NCBI GenBank assembly: GCA_016779385.1
Contig: JADHNT010000016.1
Location: 1 to 35,958, forward strand
Direction: 5' to 3'
DNA from: Pseudomonadales bacterium
GTDB taxonomy: Bacteria; Pseudomonadota; Gammaproteobacteria; Pseudomonadales; Azotimanducaceae
Length of the DNA stretch: 35,958 nt
The notes under the pieces are model-generated. The model saw nothing but the letters and a program-made list of their open reading frames with translations, made no database searches and was not told where the DNA came from. The translations under genes were made by a program, and so were the position numbers. Of the stretch, positions 8,296 through 16,702 are shown piece after piece (the stretch's first letter is position 1; each line of letters begins with the position of its first letter).

Positions 8296-9189
8296 ATGGG
8301 CGCGGACCCAGTTCGGAGAGTTCCCGTAGAGGGGCAGCGCGGTTTCCATCGCGTCTCCCTGGATGAGGGCGCGGTGCTCTTTGAAGCCGGGGCGCCGGCG
8401 GACTGTCTTTACCTCGTGGAGGCAGGGCGCGTGGCGATGGTAGACGGGGAAAGTGGCGCGGTCTTCGGAAGCCCTGGACCTGGGGAAGCCTTTGGAGAAC
8501 AGGCCATCTTGCGGGGTGGGGTTCGTGGGGCCACGGCGCGAGCAGAAGCGCCCTCGACCCTCCTCGAAATTCCCGCAGCGGGCCTGCGCCAGACGTTGGA
8601 AGGGCAAAAAACTGCGGTGCAAGCGCTTTTCCACTGTGCGATGCTCGAACTCAGTCTCTGGAATCAGGGTCGACAGGGCGTCCTCAGCGCTGAGGAACCC
8701 TTTAGCGTGCCCCTCGAGCGTCTCATGCTCGGTCGCAGCAGGGCCCAGCTTCAGCACATCCTTCAGCTGGAGGGCCACGAGCTTTCCGTTCCCGAGTTTC
8801 TTCTGCTCAAGCTTGTGCTTAATCCAAAGCTCCACACCCTAGCGTTCACCAAGGAAGTGGCCTTGAAGCAGGCGCTCTTTTCCCATGGGCAGGCGCTGGT
8901 GCTGACTCATGGAGCGGTCATTTTTGAGGCGGGGGGGCAACGGGTGTTTGGGGGGCCGGGCACGGTATTGGGCCTTGCGAGCGGACTTTGTCGCCTGCCG
9001 CCCTTCGAGGTCGCCCTTGCCGGCTCCGTGAATGCCTTGGCCCTGCCTCTGAAGCGGCTGCTTGGTGAGCTAGACGGGATGAACGCGGGGATTCTCGCGG
9101 TGCTGCGGAGCATCATCCTGCGCACCCTCGGCGTGAGCGAAGCGCCGGCAGGCCTGGTGGCGCCCCTGGCGCCGAAGCGAAACGCTTAG
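8296..9189 (+). CDS. Orphan tandem cyclic-nucleotide-binding-domain protein
   Basis: This 297-residue protein begins with a CRP-like cNMP-binding fold (about 18-105). Its phosphate-binding cassette is recognisable: FGEQAIL at 66-72 and RGATARA starting at Arg77. A helical middle region follows. A second, degenerate cNBD-like beta region (about 195-275) lacks a readable FGE or Arg motif. No helix-turn-helix, transmembrane segment or enzyme domain is visible, so it is unlikely to be a transcription factor. AAGGAGG sits 4 bases before the ATG. The gene converges on the K+ channel, with the stop codons overlapping by 4 bases. It may be a regulatory partner of the ion transporters next door; this is inferred from position only. 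Confidence 0.75.
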   Translation: MGADPVRRVPVEGQRGFHRVSLDEGAVLFEAGAPADCLYLVEAGRVAMVDGESGAVFGSPGPGEAFGEQAILRGGVRGATARAEAPSTLLEIPAAGLRQTLEGQKTAVQALFHCAMLELSLWNQGRQGVLSAEEPFSVPLERLMLGRSRAQLQHILQLEGHELSVPEFLLLKLVLNPKLHTLAFTKEVALKQALFSHGQALVLTHGAVIFEAGGQRVFGGPGTVLGLASGLCRLPPFEVALAGSVNALALPLKRLLGELDGMNAGILAVLRSIILRTLGVSEAPAGLVAPLAPKRNA

Positions 9190-10124
9190 GCGCTATTGCT
9201 AGGCGGGTTGCCGCTGCCCTCCTGCAGCTTCTCCCGGGTCAGGTCGATGATGGCCCGAGCGTACTCTTCACTGAACTCAAAGCGTGCTCGGAGCTCCTCG
9301 AGCAGCCGCTGCTCATCCTCTGTGATCGTTCCGTCTTCCAGGGCGTGGGCCACTTCTGCTTCAAAGATGGTTCGACGTCCTTGTACCTGGTTGGCGAAGG
9401 CGTTCGCCATGATGCCTGTAAGAAGAGCAACGGTGCAGACGCCCATGAGCGCCGTTGCGCCACCGATGGCCTTTCCAAGGAGGGAGATCGGGGAAACGTC
9501 GCCATAGCCCACGGTGGTTAAGGTGATGATGGACCACCACATAGCCTCCGGAATGGATCCGAAGTGCTCGGGCTGGAGCGTCCGTTCTGCCAGGTGCATG
9601 AGGGTGCTCGCGATAAAGAAGGCGATGAGGAAGAGGTAGAGGGCCGCGGCGAAGGAGCTCCGCTCCTGGCGAAGGGCGGAGATCAGATCCTCGAGGGCTG
9701 AGTTGTAGTGGGAAATCTTGAAAAGGCGAAGCATACGCAGCACGCGAAGCCAGCGCAGGTCCGCCCCGGTGGCAAAAAACGCGATCAAAGAAGGCAGAAT
9801 CGCCGCTACGTCGACCAGGCCATGGAAACTAAAGGCGTAGCGTAGCCGCGCCTGGAGCGGCGTTTTTGCCCGACGGCTGGCCGGGGCGGCCCATAGCCGA
9901 AGGGCGTATTCGAGGCTAAAGATCACTACGGAAAATAGCTCAAAGGCTAGGAAATAAGAATGGTAAACCGCAGCAAGACGATCCACCGATTCTAGGGAAA
10001 TGGCGATGAGATTGAGTACGATGAGGCCAGCAAGGAAGCTGTCGCAAAGCTTGCTGGCCCAGTCATTCGAACCGCCGCTTTTCTCTAAAATTTCGTAGAT
10101 TCGCCGCTGACGAGCACTGACCAT
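9186..10124 (-). CDS. Voltage-gated-type potassium channel
   Basis: The 312-residue six-helix channel of the inner membrane has S1-S4 in residues about 24-138. The S4 voltage-sensor-like helix carries repeated arginines (RWLRVLRMLRLFK, 124-136). S5 and S6 flank the selectivity filter TVGYGD at 204-209, which defines K+ selectivity. A charged cytosolic tail of about 70 residues follows S6. AGGGAGG lies 7 bases before the ATG. The ClC gene ends only 12 bases upstream on the same strand, so the two are probably co-transcribed. Likely role is setting membrane potential or K+ balance together with the anion and Na+/H+ transporters. Confidence 0.9.
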   Translation of the reverse strand: MVSARQRRIYEILEKSGGSNDWASKLCDSFLAGLIVLNLIAISLESVDRLAAVYHSYFLAFELFSVVIFSLEYALRLWAAPASRRAKTPLQARLRYAFSFHGLVDVAAILPSLIAFFATGADLRWLRVLRMLRLFKISHYNSALEDLISALRQERSSFAAALYLFLIAFFIASTLMHLAERTLQPEHFGSIPEAMWWSIITLTTVGYGDVSPISLLGKAIGGATALMGVCTVALLTGIMANAFANQVQGRRTIFEAEVAHALEDGTITEDEQRLLEELRARFEFSEEYARAIIDLTREKLQEGSGNPPSNSA

Positions 10125-10136
10125 GGCTTGGCCTCC

Positions 10137-11873
10137 CTAGCTATGCTCGAGGTGGTAAACGGAGCGGGTAACCGCAAGGTAAGCCGCAAAGAGATCCCCT
10201 TCGGCGACCGCGCCCAGGAAACGACCGGGGCGCCCCGCCTCCTCGGACGGTTCGCACACGGGTACGCTTTCCCCCACAAATTCCGTGATGGCCTCCATAG
10301 CCCCTAGTAAGCTTTGCGTCGATTCAAGTACGAGCATATCCCGGCTCATGATCGTGTAGAGCGTTCGCTGGGCGTCGTTCGCGTCCAGGAGCTGGTGCAG
10401 GCTCGCCTTTCCTTCTAGCGTACCTGCGGGTGCGACGACATAGCATTCGGTCACCCCAGCCTCCTTCATCGCGACCAGGGCATCCTCCACGTCCGTATCC
10501 GGTGAAAGCGCTAGGTAGGCATCCGTGACGAGGGGGGCGACGGTCTGCTCCTGAAGCGCGATGGTCTGCCGGCCCGCCTGAATATTGATACCTCGATCCA
10601 TCAGCTGGCGGTCGAAGAAGGACAGGCCAAAGAAGCGCTGGGAGACGAGGGCAGCCAGGGTGACCGTGAGCAAGGCTGCGACGGCATAGGGATAGCTGCC
10701 GGTCATCTCAAGGGCAATGAGAATCGCGGCTATGGGGGCGCCTATGACAGCACCGCCCACGGCGACCATGGCGGCTACCGTAAGTACGGGGGCAGCGACC
10801 TCAAAGCCGAAGCCAGCGAGGGCGGCGGCGAAGCCCGCGCCAAGGCTAGCGCCCACAAACAGGGCCGGCGACAGAATGCCGCCGTAGAACCCTAAGCCTA
10901 GGCAAAGGGCGCTGGCGGCGAGCTTGGCCAGCAGCAGGACCACCAGAGTACCCAGAGCGAATTGGCCGTTGATGGCGTTATTCACTACGCCGGTGCCGAG
11001 ACCAAGCACTTCGGGGACGGCCATGCCGAGAAGCCCGCAGAGCAGGGCTGCCAGGAGGATGTTCCGCTCCGGCCCTAGCCCGCTTTTCGGGGCCCAACGG
11101 GCTACGCTGCGCACGCTGTGGAGGAAAGCTACGGCGGTGAGCCCGGCGAGAGGGCCGGCGATCAGTACGAAGGGCATGACCTCGATGAGGGCGAAGGGGA
11201 CCGGTTCCACGGAAAACACCACCGCCCCCCCGAAAAATCGCTGCGCCGTTGCGGAAGCGGCGATGGAGGCGATGGAGATCGGGGCGATGGAGCGCCAGGA
11301 GTAGTGCCGCAGAATCGCTTCGTGGGCGAAGACCATACCCGCCAGGGGCGCATTGAAGCCCGCGGAGATGGCTGCGGCGACTCCGCAGCCGATAAAGGTA
11401 TCGGCTCGCACCCGAGTTCGGCGGAGCTTCGCCACGAGGGCGGCGATGGTTGCCCCAAAATGGACGAGGGGTCCATATTGGCCTACGGAGGCGCCTCCGC
11501 CGGCGGAGAGGAACGCCGCGAGGGTGGATCCCAGTCCCGCTTTCACGTCGAGCGTGTTTCCACTCTGATGCGCCGCAAGAATGGAGTCCGCCGGGCCATG
11601 CCAGCGGGTTATGGAAAAAAGCTTGCGCACAAGAAGAACGGCGCCCGCGGCGAGGAGTAGGGTGAGTACGGGCGCGAAGGGACTGAGCGCTTGGAGAGCT
11701 TCCGGTAGGTGAGCCGAAGCGGTACCCCTAAGCGCGCCGAGCGCGCCCACGCCTAGCACAAAGCCGCTGGAAGCCATGGCCATGATTACGCCCAAGGTGG
11801 ACCCGAGGATAATCACTAGAAGCATTTCGAGGATTACGCTTCCTAACTTCTCGTCGTCGCTTCGCTCCATCAT
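10137..11873 (-). CDS. ClC-family anion channel/transporter with CBS pair, gating Glu replaced
   Basis: This inner-membrane ClC-family protein of about 578 residues has the multi-helix core (about 1-415) and two C-terminal CBS-like domains (about 440-570) that in this family bind adenine nucleotides. The GxxGPxxHxG stretch at about 132-141 reads GQYGPLVHFG. The glutamate found here in canonical exchangers (GREGP in E. coli ClcA) is a tyrosine, residue 134 in the numbering from 11876. The later GGILSPALF corresponds to the GxFxPxL motif. The usual GSGIP selectivity motif is not recognisable. Three start codons lie in a row (GTG 11876, ATG 11873, ATG 11870) after a GAGGG Shine-Dalgarno; the ATG at 11873 is taken. 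The K+ channel follows 12 bases later. The family call is firm, the transported ion is not. Confidence 0.85.
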   Translation of the reverse strand: MMERSDDEKLGSVILEMLLVIILGSTLGVIMAMASSGFVLGVGALGALRGTASAHLPEALQALSPFAPVLTLLLAAGAVLLVRKLFSITRWHGPADSILAAHQSGNTLDVKAGLGSTLAAFLSAGGGASVGQYGPLVHFGATIAALVAKLRRTRVRADTFIGCGVAAAISAGFNAPLAGMVFAHEAILRHYSWRSIAPISIASIAASATAQRFFGGAVVFSVEPVPFALIEVMPFVLIAGPLAGLTAVAFLHSVRSVARWAPKSGLGPERNILLAALLCGLLGMAVPEVLGLGTGVVNNAINGQFALGTLVVLLLAKLAASALCLGLGFYGGILSPALFVGASLGAGFAAALAGFGFEVAAPVLTVAAMVAVGGAVIGAPIAAILIALEMTGSYPYAVAALLTVTLAALVSQRFFGLSFFDRQLMDRGINIQAGRQTIALQEQTVAPLVTDAYLALSPDTDVEDALVAMKEAGVTECYVVAPAGTLEGKASLHQLLDANDAQRTLYTIMSRDMLVLESTQSLLGAMEAITEFVGESVPVCEPSEEAGRPGRFLGAVAEGDLFAAYLAVTRSVYHLEHS

Positions 11874-11994
11874 CACCGCCCTCTGACAACTTTCCCCGGG
11901 GGCATGATAAGCCCTTGGGGCGCTTTGCGCTTGGGCTTTTGCCGCTGGTGTGTTTCCCTGGGGGCGTGAGGAAGGAAGCTTGGGAGGGATTCAG

Positions 11995-14466
11995 ATGCAC
12001 GAAGCTGGCGTATGGTCGACGGTTCTTGGCTTGGCAAGTCTTCTTGCCCTCGCGGTGCTTATGGTCCCCGTGGCCCGGCGCCTGGCTTTTCCCTTTACCG
12101 TGCTCCTTGCCCTGGTGGGGATTGGGCTCGGGGTGGGTGCCCATAGCCTTGAGGCGCTCCACCTTCCAGGGGTCACAGATTTCTTCCAGGCCTTGCATCG
12201 TTTAGAGATCACCGCCGATGCGGTGCTCTTCGTTTTTCTGCCGGCTCTGGTTTTTGAGGCCGCCCTTGCCATGAATGTGCGCCGTCTTCTGGAAGATCTC
12301 GCGCCGATTGTGTTTTTGGCGGTGTTTGGACTGCTGCTGTCCACCGTGCTCATTGGCGCAAGCCTTGCTGCGGTTTCCGGGGTGGGGCTCGTAGCGTGCC
12401 TCATGTTGGGGGCTATTTGCTCTGCCACGGACCCCGTGGCGGTGGTGGCCATCTTTAAGGAGGTTGGTGCCCCGAAGCGGCTGGCGATTCTTGTGGAGGG
12501 GGAAAGCCTCTTTAACGACGCCACGGCAATCGTGCTCTTCACCCTGCTCGCGGCGATTCTCACGGAGGGTTCGGCCCCGACCTTCGCTGCCGGGGTCCTG
12601 GATTTTCTCCGCGTATTCCTCGGAGGCATCGCCGTGGGCCTGGTGCTGGGACGGATCTTCGTGGCGGTGCTGGCGCGGCTCGGCGGGGAGGCCCTGGCGG
12701 AGCGCAGTTTGACCGTAGCCCTAGCCTACCTCGCCTTCCTGCTGGGGGAACACTATCTTCACGTCTCCGGGGTCATGGCTGTGGTGACCGCGGCCCTGGT
12801 TGTGAGTGCTCGGGGCCCCAGCGTGCTGTCGCCGGAGCACTGGCATGGGCTTCACGAAACCTGGGAGCAGCTTGGCTTCTGGGCCAATTCCCTGATCTTC
12901 CTTTTGGTGGGCCTGGCCGTGCCCGGGCTTCTGGCGAATTTCACTGCGGAGCAGGGGCTTTGGTTGGCCGTGCTTGTGGCAGCGGCTCTCGGCGGACGGG
13001 TGCTCATCATCTTTGGTTTGCTGCCCCTACTCGGCAAGCTTCGCCTCGCCCAGCAGGTGTCCACGGCCTTTAAGGCGGTGATGTTCTGGGGCGGGCTTCG
13101 CGGGGCGGTATCCCTGGCCCTTGCCCTGATTGTCTTAGAAGACAGCCGCTTCCCGCTGGAGGTGCAGCAGTTCATCGGCGTCCTGGTCACCGGTTTCGTG
13201 CTCTTCACCCTTTTTGTGAATGCGCCAACCGTTGGGCTTTTGATTCGCTTCTTCCGCCTCGACGCACTCAGCCCGGAGGATCGGGCCCTGCGCGATCGCG
13301 CGCTCGCCGGGGCCCTGGAGGAGATATCCGAGTCCGTTGAGGCCATTGCTTCCCGGCAGGCGACGGCTCCGGAGATCGTATCCACCGTGAGCGGGGCCTA
13401 CCACCAGCGCAGCGAAGCGGCGATCCAGGGCCTGAGCGCTGGGGAGGCGCTGTCGGAGGAGGCTTGGGTGCGCCTGGGCCTAGCCAATCTCGCCGCGCGG
13501 GAGCAGCGGGCCTATGCCCAGCAGTTTGGGGAGGGTTTCCTGGCCTCACCGGTATACCGGGCCGTGACGCAGAAGCTTGAGGATCTTCAGGATGGGCTGC
13601 GGGGTCAGGGGCTCCCGGGGTGGGAGCGGTCCCTCGCGACGAACCTGTCCTTCGATTGGCGCTTTCGCCTGGCTCTTGCTCTTCAGCGACGCCTGGGTTG
13701 GCTAGGGCCCTTAAGTGCGCAGGTGCGGGATCGCTTCGAGCGTCTGGCGGCGACGGAGCTTGCGCTAACCGATGTGCGGGGGGGCAGCTTGCCTCGGCTC
13801 CAGGCGCTCATGCCTGCCGCCGCCGCGGGGTCGCTGGAAGCCGCCTTTGAGGCTCGGGCCGAGGCCGTGGGGGAGGCCTTGGCGGGGCTGCGCGGTCAGT
13901 ATCCGGACTATGCAGCGCACCTAGCGCAGCGCTTCCTTGAGCGAGGGGCGCTTCGCCTTGAGGGGCAGCGCTACCACGCCATGCTCCGGGACGGATTGCT
14001 CACGCCGGAGGCGCACCGGGATTTGTGCGCGACCCTCCAAGCGGAGGAGGCGGCGCTTGATCAGCTACCCCTGGATCTAGGATTGGACCCCAAGCGCCTG
14101 CTCGCAAAGGTGAGTGTGTTTGCCCATCTGCCCGAGGCTCAACTGGCGCGGCTTGCGCAGGCCCTACGCCCGCGCCTCGTGCTGCCCGAGGAGGCGGTGG
14201 TGACAGCCGGGGAGGCGGGGCACAGCATGTTCTTTATCTCGAGCGGCGCTCTTAAAGTTCTGACGGAGGAGGGCCCCGTGCTCTTGGGTTCCGGGAATTT
14301 CTTCGGGGAGCTGGCCCTGCTCGATGGCCAGCCCCGCAACGCTACCGTGGTGGCTGCGGGTTTTGCGGATCTTCTCGAACTCGACGCGGAACCCTTCGCC
14401 GCCGTGCTGGCTGAGGATGAAGCCCTTCGCGCCGCCGTGGAAGTTGCCGCGGCAGCTAGGCGTTAG
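11995..14466 (+). CDS. CPA1 Na+/H+ antiporter with cytosolic cNMP-binding domain (SOS1-like layout)
   Basis: The 823-residue inner-membrane sodium/proton exchanger has a transmembrane core (about 1-420) carrying the CPA1 hallmarks: DPVAVVAIF starting at Asp146, the Asn174-Asp175 ion-site pair in EGESLFNDATA, and GGLRGAVSLA at 366-375. A helical cytosolic region of nearly 300 residues follows, then a CRP-like cNMP-binding domain (709-815) with FGELALLDG near 770 and Arg781. This matches the plan of plant SOS1 and bacterial NhaP-type exchangers with long tails. The ATG at 11995 is preceded by GGGAGGG at 7 bases spacing and is preferred over the GTG at 11950. It is divergent from the ClC gene and overlaps the 3' end of the next gene by 11 bases. 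Confidence 0.9.
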   Translation: MHEAGVWSTVLGLASLLALAVLMVPVARRLAFPFTVLLALVGIGLGVGAHSLEALHLPGVTDFFQALHRLEITADAVLFVFLPALVFEAALAMNVRRLLEDLAPIVFLAVFGLLLSTVLIGASLAAVSGVGLVACLMLGAICSATDPVAVVAIFKEVGAPKRLAILVEGESLFNDATAIVLFTLLAAILTEGSAPTFAAGVLDFLRVFLGGIAVGLVLGRIFVAVLARLGGEALAERSLTVALAYLAFLLGEHYLHVSGVMAVVTAALVVSARGPSVLSPEHWHGLHETWEQLGFWANSLIFLLVGLAVPGLLANFTAEQGLWLAVLVAAALGGRVLIIFGLLPLLGKLRLAQQVSTAFKAVMFWGGLRGAVSLALALIVLEDSRFPLEVQQFIGVLVTGFVLFTLFVNAPTVGLLIRFFRLDALSPEDRALRDRALAGALEEISESVEAIASRQATAPEIVSTVSGAYHQRSEAAIQGLSAGEALSEEAWVRLGLANLAAREQRAYAQQFGEGFLASPVYRAVTQKLEDLQDGLRGQGLPGWERSLATNLSFDWRFRLALALQRRLGWLGPLSAQVRDRFERLAATELALTDVRGGSLPRLQALMPAAAAGSLEAAFEARAEAVGEALAGLRGQYPDYAAHLAQRFLERGALRLEGQRYHAMLRDGLLTPEAHRDLCATLQAEEAALDQLPLDLGLDPKRLLAKVSVFAHLPEAQLARLAQALRPRLVLPEEAVVTAGEAGHSMFFISSGALKVLTEEGPVLLGSGNFFGELALLDGQPRNATVVAAGFADLLELDAEPFAAVLAEDEALRAAVEVAAAARR

Positions 14467-15616
14467 GCCGTCGGCCGTTGCCGGCGGCGGCCACCCCCGC
14501 GGCGAGGCGCTTGAGGCCCTCCGTGAGCAAGGCGGGGCTGCACCCGAAATTCAGGCGAAGGAAGTTCCCATCCCCAAAGGGCTCCCCGGGGGAGAGGCCC
14601 AAGCCGTGGCTTTCGAAATGGATGGGAGCATCGGTAAGTTCCAGCGCGCGCACATCGAGCCAGGCGAGGCAGGTGGCTTCCACCGGGGTGGTCTCGACCC
14701 CGGGAAGGACGGCGACGGCGGCCTGCACCTGCGCGTGATTCTGCCGAAGCTGGGTGAGAAGGCCCTGGCGCCAGGGCTCTCCGTGGCGATAGGCCGCTTC
14801 AGCGGCGGCGTAGGCCAGGGGACCCACGCTGGGCACGAGGCCGCTCTGGGCTTCTCGGAAGCGGCGCCGGAGCGCGGTGTCGGAAATGATGGCGAAGGCG
14901 CAGGGAAGGCCTGGGATATTGAAAGTCTTCGTCGGCGCCATGAGGGTGATGGTGCGCGCCGCCAGGGCGTCGCTCAGCTGGGCGATGGGCTTGTGGGGGC
15001 GGTCCTTCGTCAAAAGTAGTTCAGCGTGAATTTCATCACTGCAGATTAAGAGATCGTGGCGCTCGGCGAAGGCCCCCAGCGCTTCGAGCTCTTCGGTGCG
15101 GTATACCCGCCCCGTGGGGTTCTGGGGATTGCACAGTAAAAAGAGGCGCGTGGTCGGGGTGACCGCCGCCCCTAGCGCGTCGAAGTCCATCACCCACTCC
15201 GTACCTTTTCGTACCAGGGGCACTTCAATGCGCTGCCGGCCGCCGTTTTCCGGAGCGGCAAAGAAGGGGTAGTAGACGGGGGTGGTCATCATGACCCGAT
15301 CCCCGGGCGCGCCGGCGCAGCGGCAAGCGAGGTTGAAGCCCGGAACCACGCCCGGGAGCCAGACGATCCAGCTGGGGTCCACGGCCCAGCCATAGCGTTC
15401 TTGTAGGAAAGCCAGGGTGGCCTCCGTGAGCGTCTCCGGCACGGTGGTGTAGCCGAGAATGCCGTGGTCGACGCGGCGGCGAAGGGCTTCGAGGATGGGC
15501 TCGGCGGTTTCAAATTCCATATCCGCGACCCAAAAGGGCAGGATGTCCGTCCCCGCGTATTTTTCCCACTTGGTGGCGGCGGTGCCGCGTCGTTCCCGCT
15601 GGGTTGTGAAATCCAT
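14456..15616 (-). CDS. PatB/MalY-type PLP-dependent C-S lyase (cystathionine beta-lyase-like)
   Basis: This 386-residue fold-type I aminotransferase-family enzyme has the N-terminal ILPFWVADMEF stretch, which is typical of PatB/MalY proteins that cleave cystathionine or cysteine conjugates to thiol, pyruvate and ammonia. NPQNPTGR is at 163-170, SDEIH at 193-197, and the PLP-binding lysine is Lys230 in MAPTKTFNIPG. GAAGGGG lies 8 bases before the ATG. It is transcribed away from grxD, sharing a compact divergent promoter region, and converges on the antiporter gene. MalY-like repressor activity is known for a single E. coli member and is not implied here. Confidence 0.88.
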   Translation of the reverse strand: MDFTTQRERRGTAATKWEKYAGTDILPFWVADMEFETAEPILEALRRRVDHGILGYTTVPETLTEATLAFLQERYGWAVDPSWIVWLPGVVPGFNLACRCAGAPGDRVMMTTPVYYPFFAAPENGGRQRIEVPLVRKGTEWVMDFDALGAAVTPTTRLFLLCNPQNPTGRVYRTEELEALGAFAERHDLLICSDEIHAELLLTKDRPHKPIAQLSDALAARTITLMAPTKTFNIPGLPCAFAIISDTALRRRFREAQSGLVPSVGPLAYAAAEAAYRHGEPWRQGLLTQLRQNHAQVQAAVAVLPGVETTPVEATCLAWLDVRALELTDAPIHFESHGLGLSPGEPFGDGNFLRLNFGCSPALLTEGLKRLAAGVAAAGNGRRPNA

Positions 15617-15656
15617 GGGCTACCCCTTCAGTTTTCTGACAAATGCAGTTGGTCTT

Positions 15657-15685
15657 TAGTGTAGGCCCCAAGGCGCGCTACACTA
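15657..15685. promoter_or_regulatory. Inverted repeat with paired divergent -10 elements (patB-like/grxD)
   Basis: TAGTGTAG (15657-15664) and CTACACTA (15678-15685) are perfect 8-base inverted arms around a 13-base spacer. Each arm contains a TACACT -10-like hexamer, facing grxD on the plus strand (15679-15684) and the lyase on the minus strand (15663-15658). Good -35 boxes are not obvious. It may be two divergent promoters, an operator, or both. Confidence 0.4.
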
Positions 15686-15730
15686 GCGCCCTTCGGGGGG
15701 TTGGCCCCGTCTCGACCGGAGATCCTCGCC

Positions 15731-16078
15731 ATGGACATTATGGACACGCTGCGCGAACAGGTCGCCAGTAATCCCATCATTCTTTACATGAAAGGGTCGC
15801 CCCAGGCGCCGCAGTGTGGCTTCAGCGCCCAGACGGTGCAGGCGCTTATGGCCTGCGGCCAGCCCTTCGCTTACGTGGACGTGCTGTCCCACCCCGATGT
15901 CCGGGCAAACCTGCCCAAGCTCGGAGACTGGCCTACCTTTCCCCAGCTTTGGGTGCAAGGGGAACTCGTCGGCGGCTGCGATATCGTCACGGAGATGTAC
16001 AGCAGCGGCGAGCTGAAGCCGCTGGTGGAAGCGGCGGCCCCGGCGGCGGCCCCTGAAGGGGACGATGGGGCGGCCTAA
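15731..16078 (+). CDS. grxD: Monothiol glutaredoxin Grx4 (CGFS type)
   Basis: CGFS glutaredoxins bind a [2Fe-2S] cluster with glutathione and act as Fe-S carriers in the cytosol. The 115-residue product has KGSPQAPQCGFS with CGFS at residues 29-32, the WPTFPQLW cis-proline segment, and GGCDI near the C-terminus. These are the family's glutathione-binding features. GGAGA lies upstream of the ATG at 15731; an upstream in-frame start at 15701 adds residues unlike the family. Its association with bfr, bfd and rnt matches Pseudomonas gene order and supports a role in iron homeostasis. Confidence 0.95.
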   Translation: MDIMDTLREQVASNPIILYMKGSPQAPQCGFSAQTVQALMACGQPFAYVDVLSHPDVRANLPKLGDWPTFPQLWVQGELVGGCDIVTEMYSSGELKPLVEAAAPAAAPEGDDGAA

Positions 16079-16095
16079 CCCCGGGCCCAAAACAG

Positions 16096-16122
16096 AAAAA
16101 CCCGGCTGCGGCCGGGTTTTTT
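16096..16122. terminator. Bidirectional rho-independent terminator (grxD/bfr)
   Basis: CCCGGC (16101-16106), loop TGCG and GCCGGG (16111-16116) form a 6-bp GC stem. Five A precede it and six T follow, so it works as an intrinsic terminator for grxD on plus and for bfr on minus. It lies exactly between the two convergent stop codons. Confidence 0.92.
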
Positions 16123-16139
16123 GTGCCTGCGGATCGGCC

Positions 16140-16604
16140 CTAGCGGGCGGACTGGAGGAAGTTTGCCTCCCCGAGGCTATTGAGCAGCTTCATCTGGGTT
16201 TCGAGCCAATCAACGTGCTCTTCCTCCGCATCAAGGATGCTGGCGAGGAGATCCCGGGAGACGTAATCCCGCACCGCCTCGCAGTGGGCGATGCCGTCCC
16301 GGAGATCGGGAATAGCTTGGTGCTCCAGGGCGAGGTCCGCTTCGAGCATTTCCTTCACCGTCTCCCCTATGCGGAGCCGGCCGAGGTCCTGCAGGTTAGG
16401 AATCCCTTCTAGGAAGAGGATGCGCTGGGTCAGCTGATCCGCGTGCTTCATCTCGTCGATGGACTCTTCGTATTCCTTCGCTGCTAACTGTTCGAAGCCC
16501 CAGTCCTTCAGCATGCGGGAGTGCAGGAAGTACTGGTTGATGGCCACGAGTTCGTTGTAGAGCGCCTTGTTCAAGAACCGGAGAACCTCTGCGTCGCCTT
16601 TCAT
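16140..16604 (-). CDS. bfr: Bacterioferritin
   Basis: Bacterioferritin forms a 24-subunit shell that oxidises Fe(II), stores Fe(III) and carries heme between subunit pairs. The 154-residue product has the heme-ligand Met52 (DEMKHAD) and the complete ferroxidase set: Glu18, Glu51, His54, Glu94, Glu127 and His130. It should therefore be a catalytically active, heme-binding type. AAGGAG lies 6 bases before the ATG. bfd, encoding the ferredoxin that reduces and releases the stored iron, is upstream on the same strand with 163 bases between. That gap carries its own promoter and a small hairpin (16628-16644) in the leader. Confidence 0.96.
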   Translation of the reverse strand: MKGDAEVLRFLNKALYNELVAINQYFLHSRMLKDWGFEQLAAKEYEESIDEMKHADQLTQRILFLEGIPNLQDLGRLRIGETVKEMLEADLALEHQAIPDLRDGIAHCEAVRDYVSRDLLASILDAEEEHVDWLETQMKLLNSLGEANFLQSAR

Positions 16605-16702
16605 GGGCGGCTCCTTAGCGTCGGGTTGCCCCAGGAATTGGGGCCAGCAGTTACCGAGGACGCCAGTCTGCCTTAGCCCTGGGGCGGCTTCAAGTGCTTG
16701 TT

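Noticed and set aside
11118-11660. Plus-strand ORF inside the ClC gene
   Set aside because: It is antisense to a conserved membrane-protein gene and has a low-complexity, glycine- and arginine-rich composition.
16628-16644. GCCCCA/TGGGGC hairpin in the bfr leader
   Set aside because: It has a 6-bp stem without a T-run and no match to a known riboswitch or RNA motif; too little to call a regulator.
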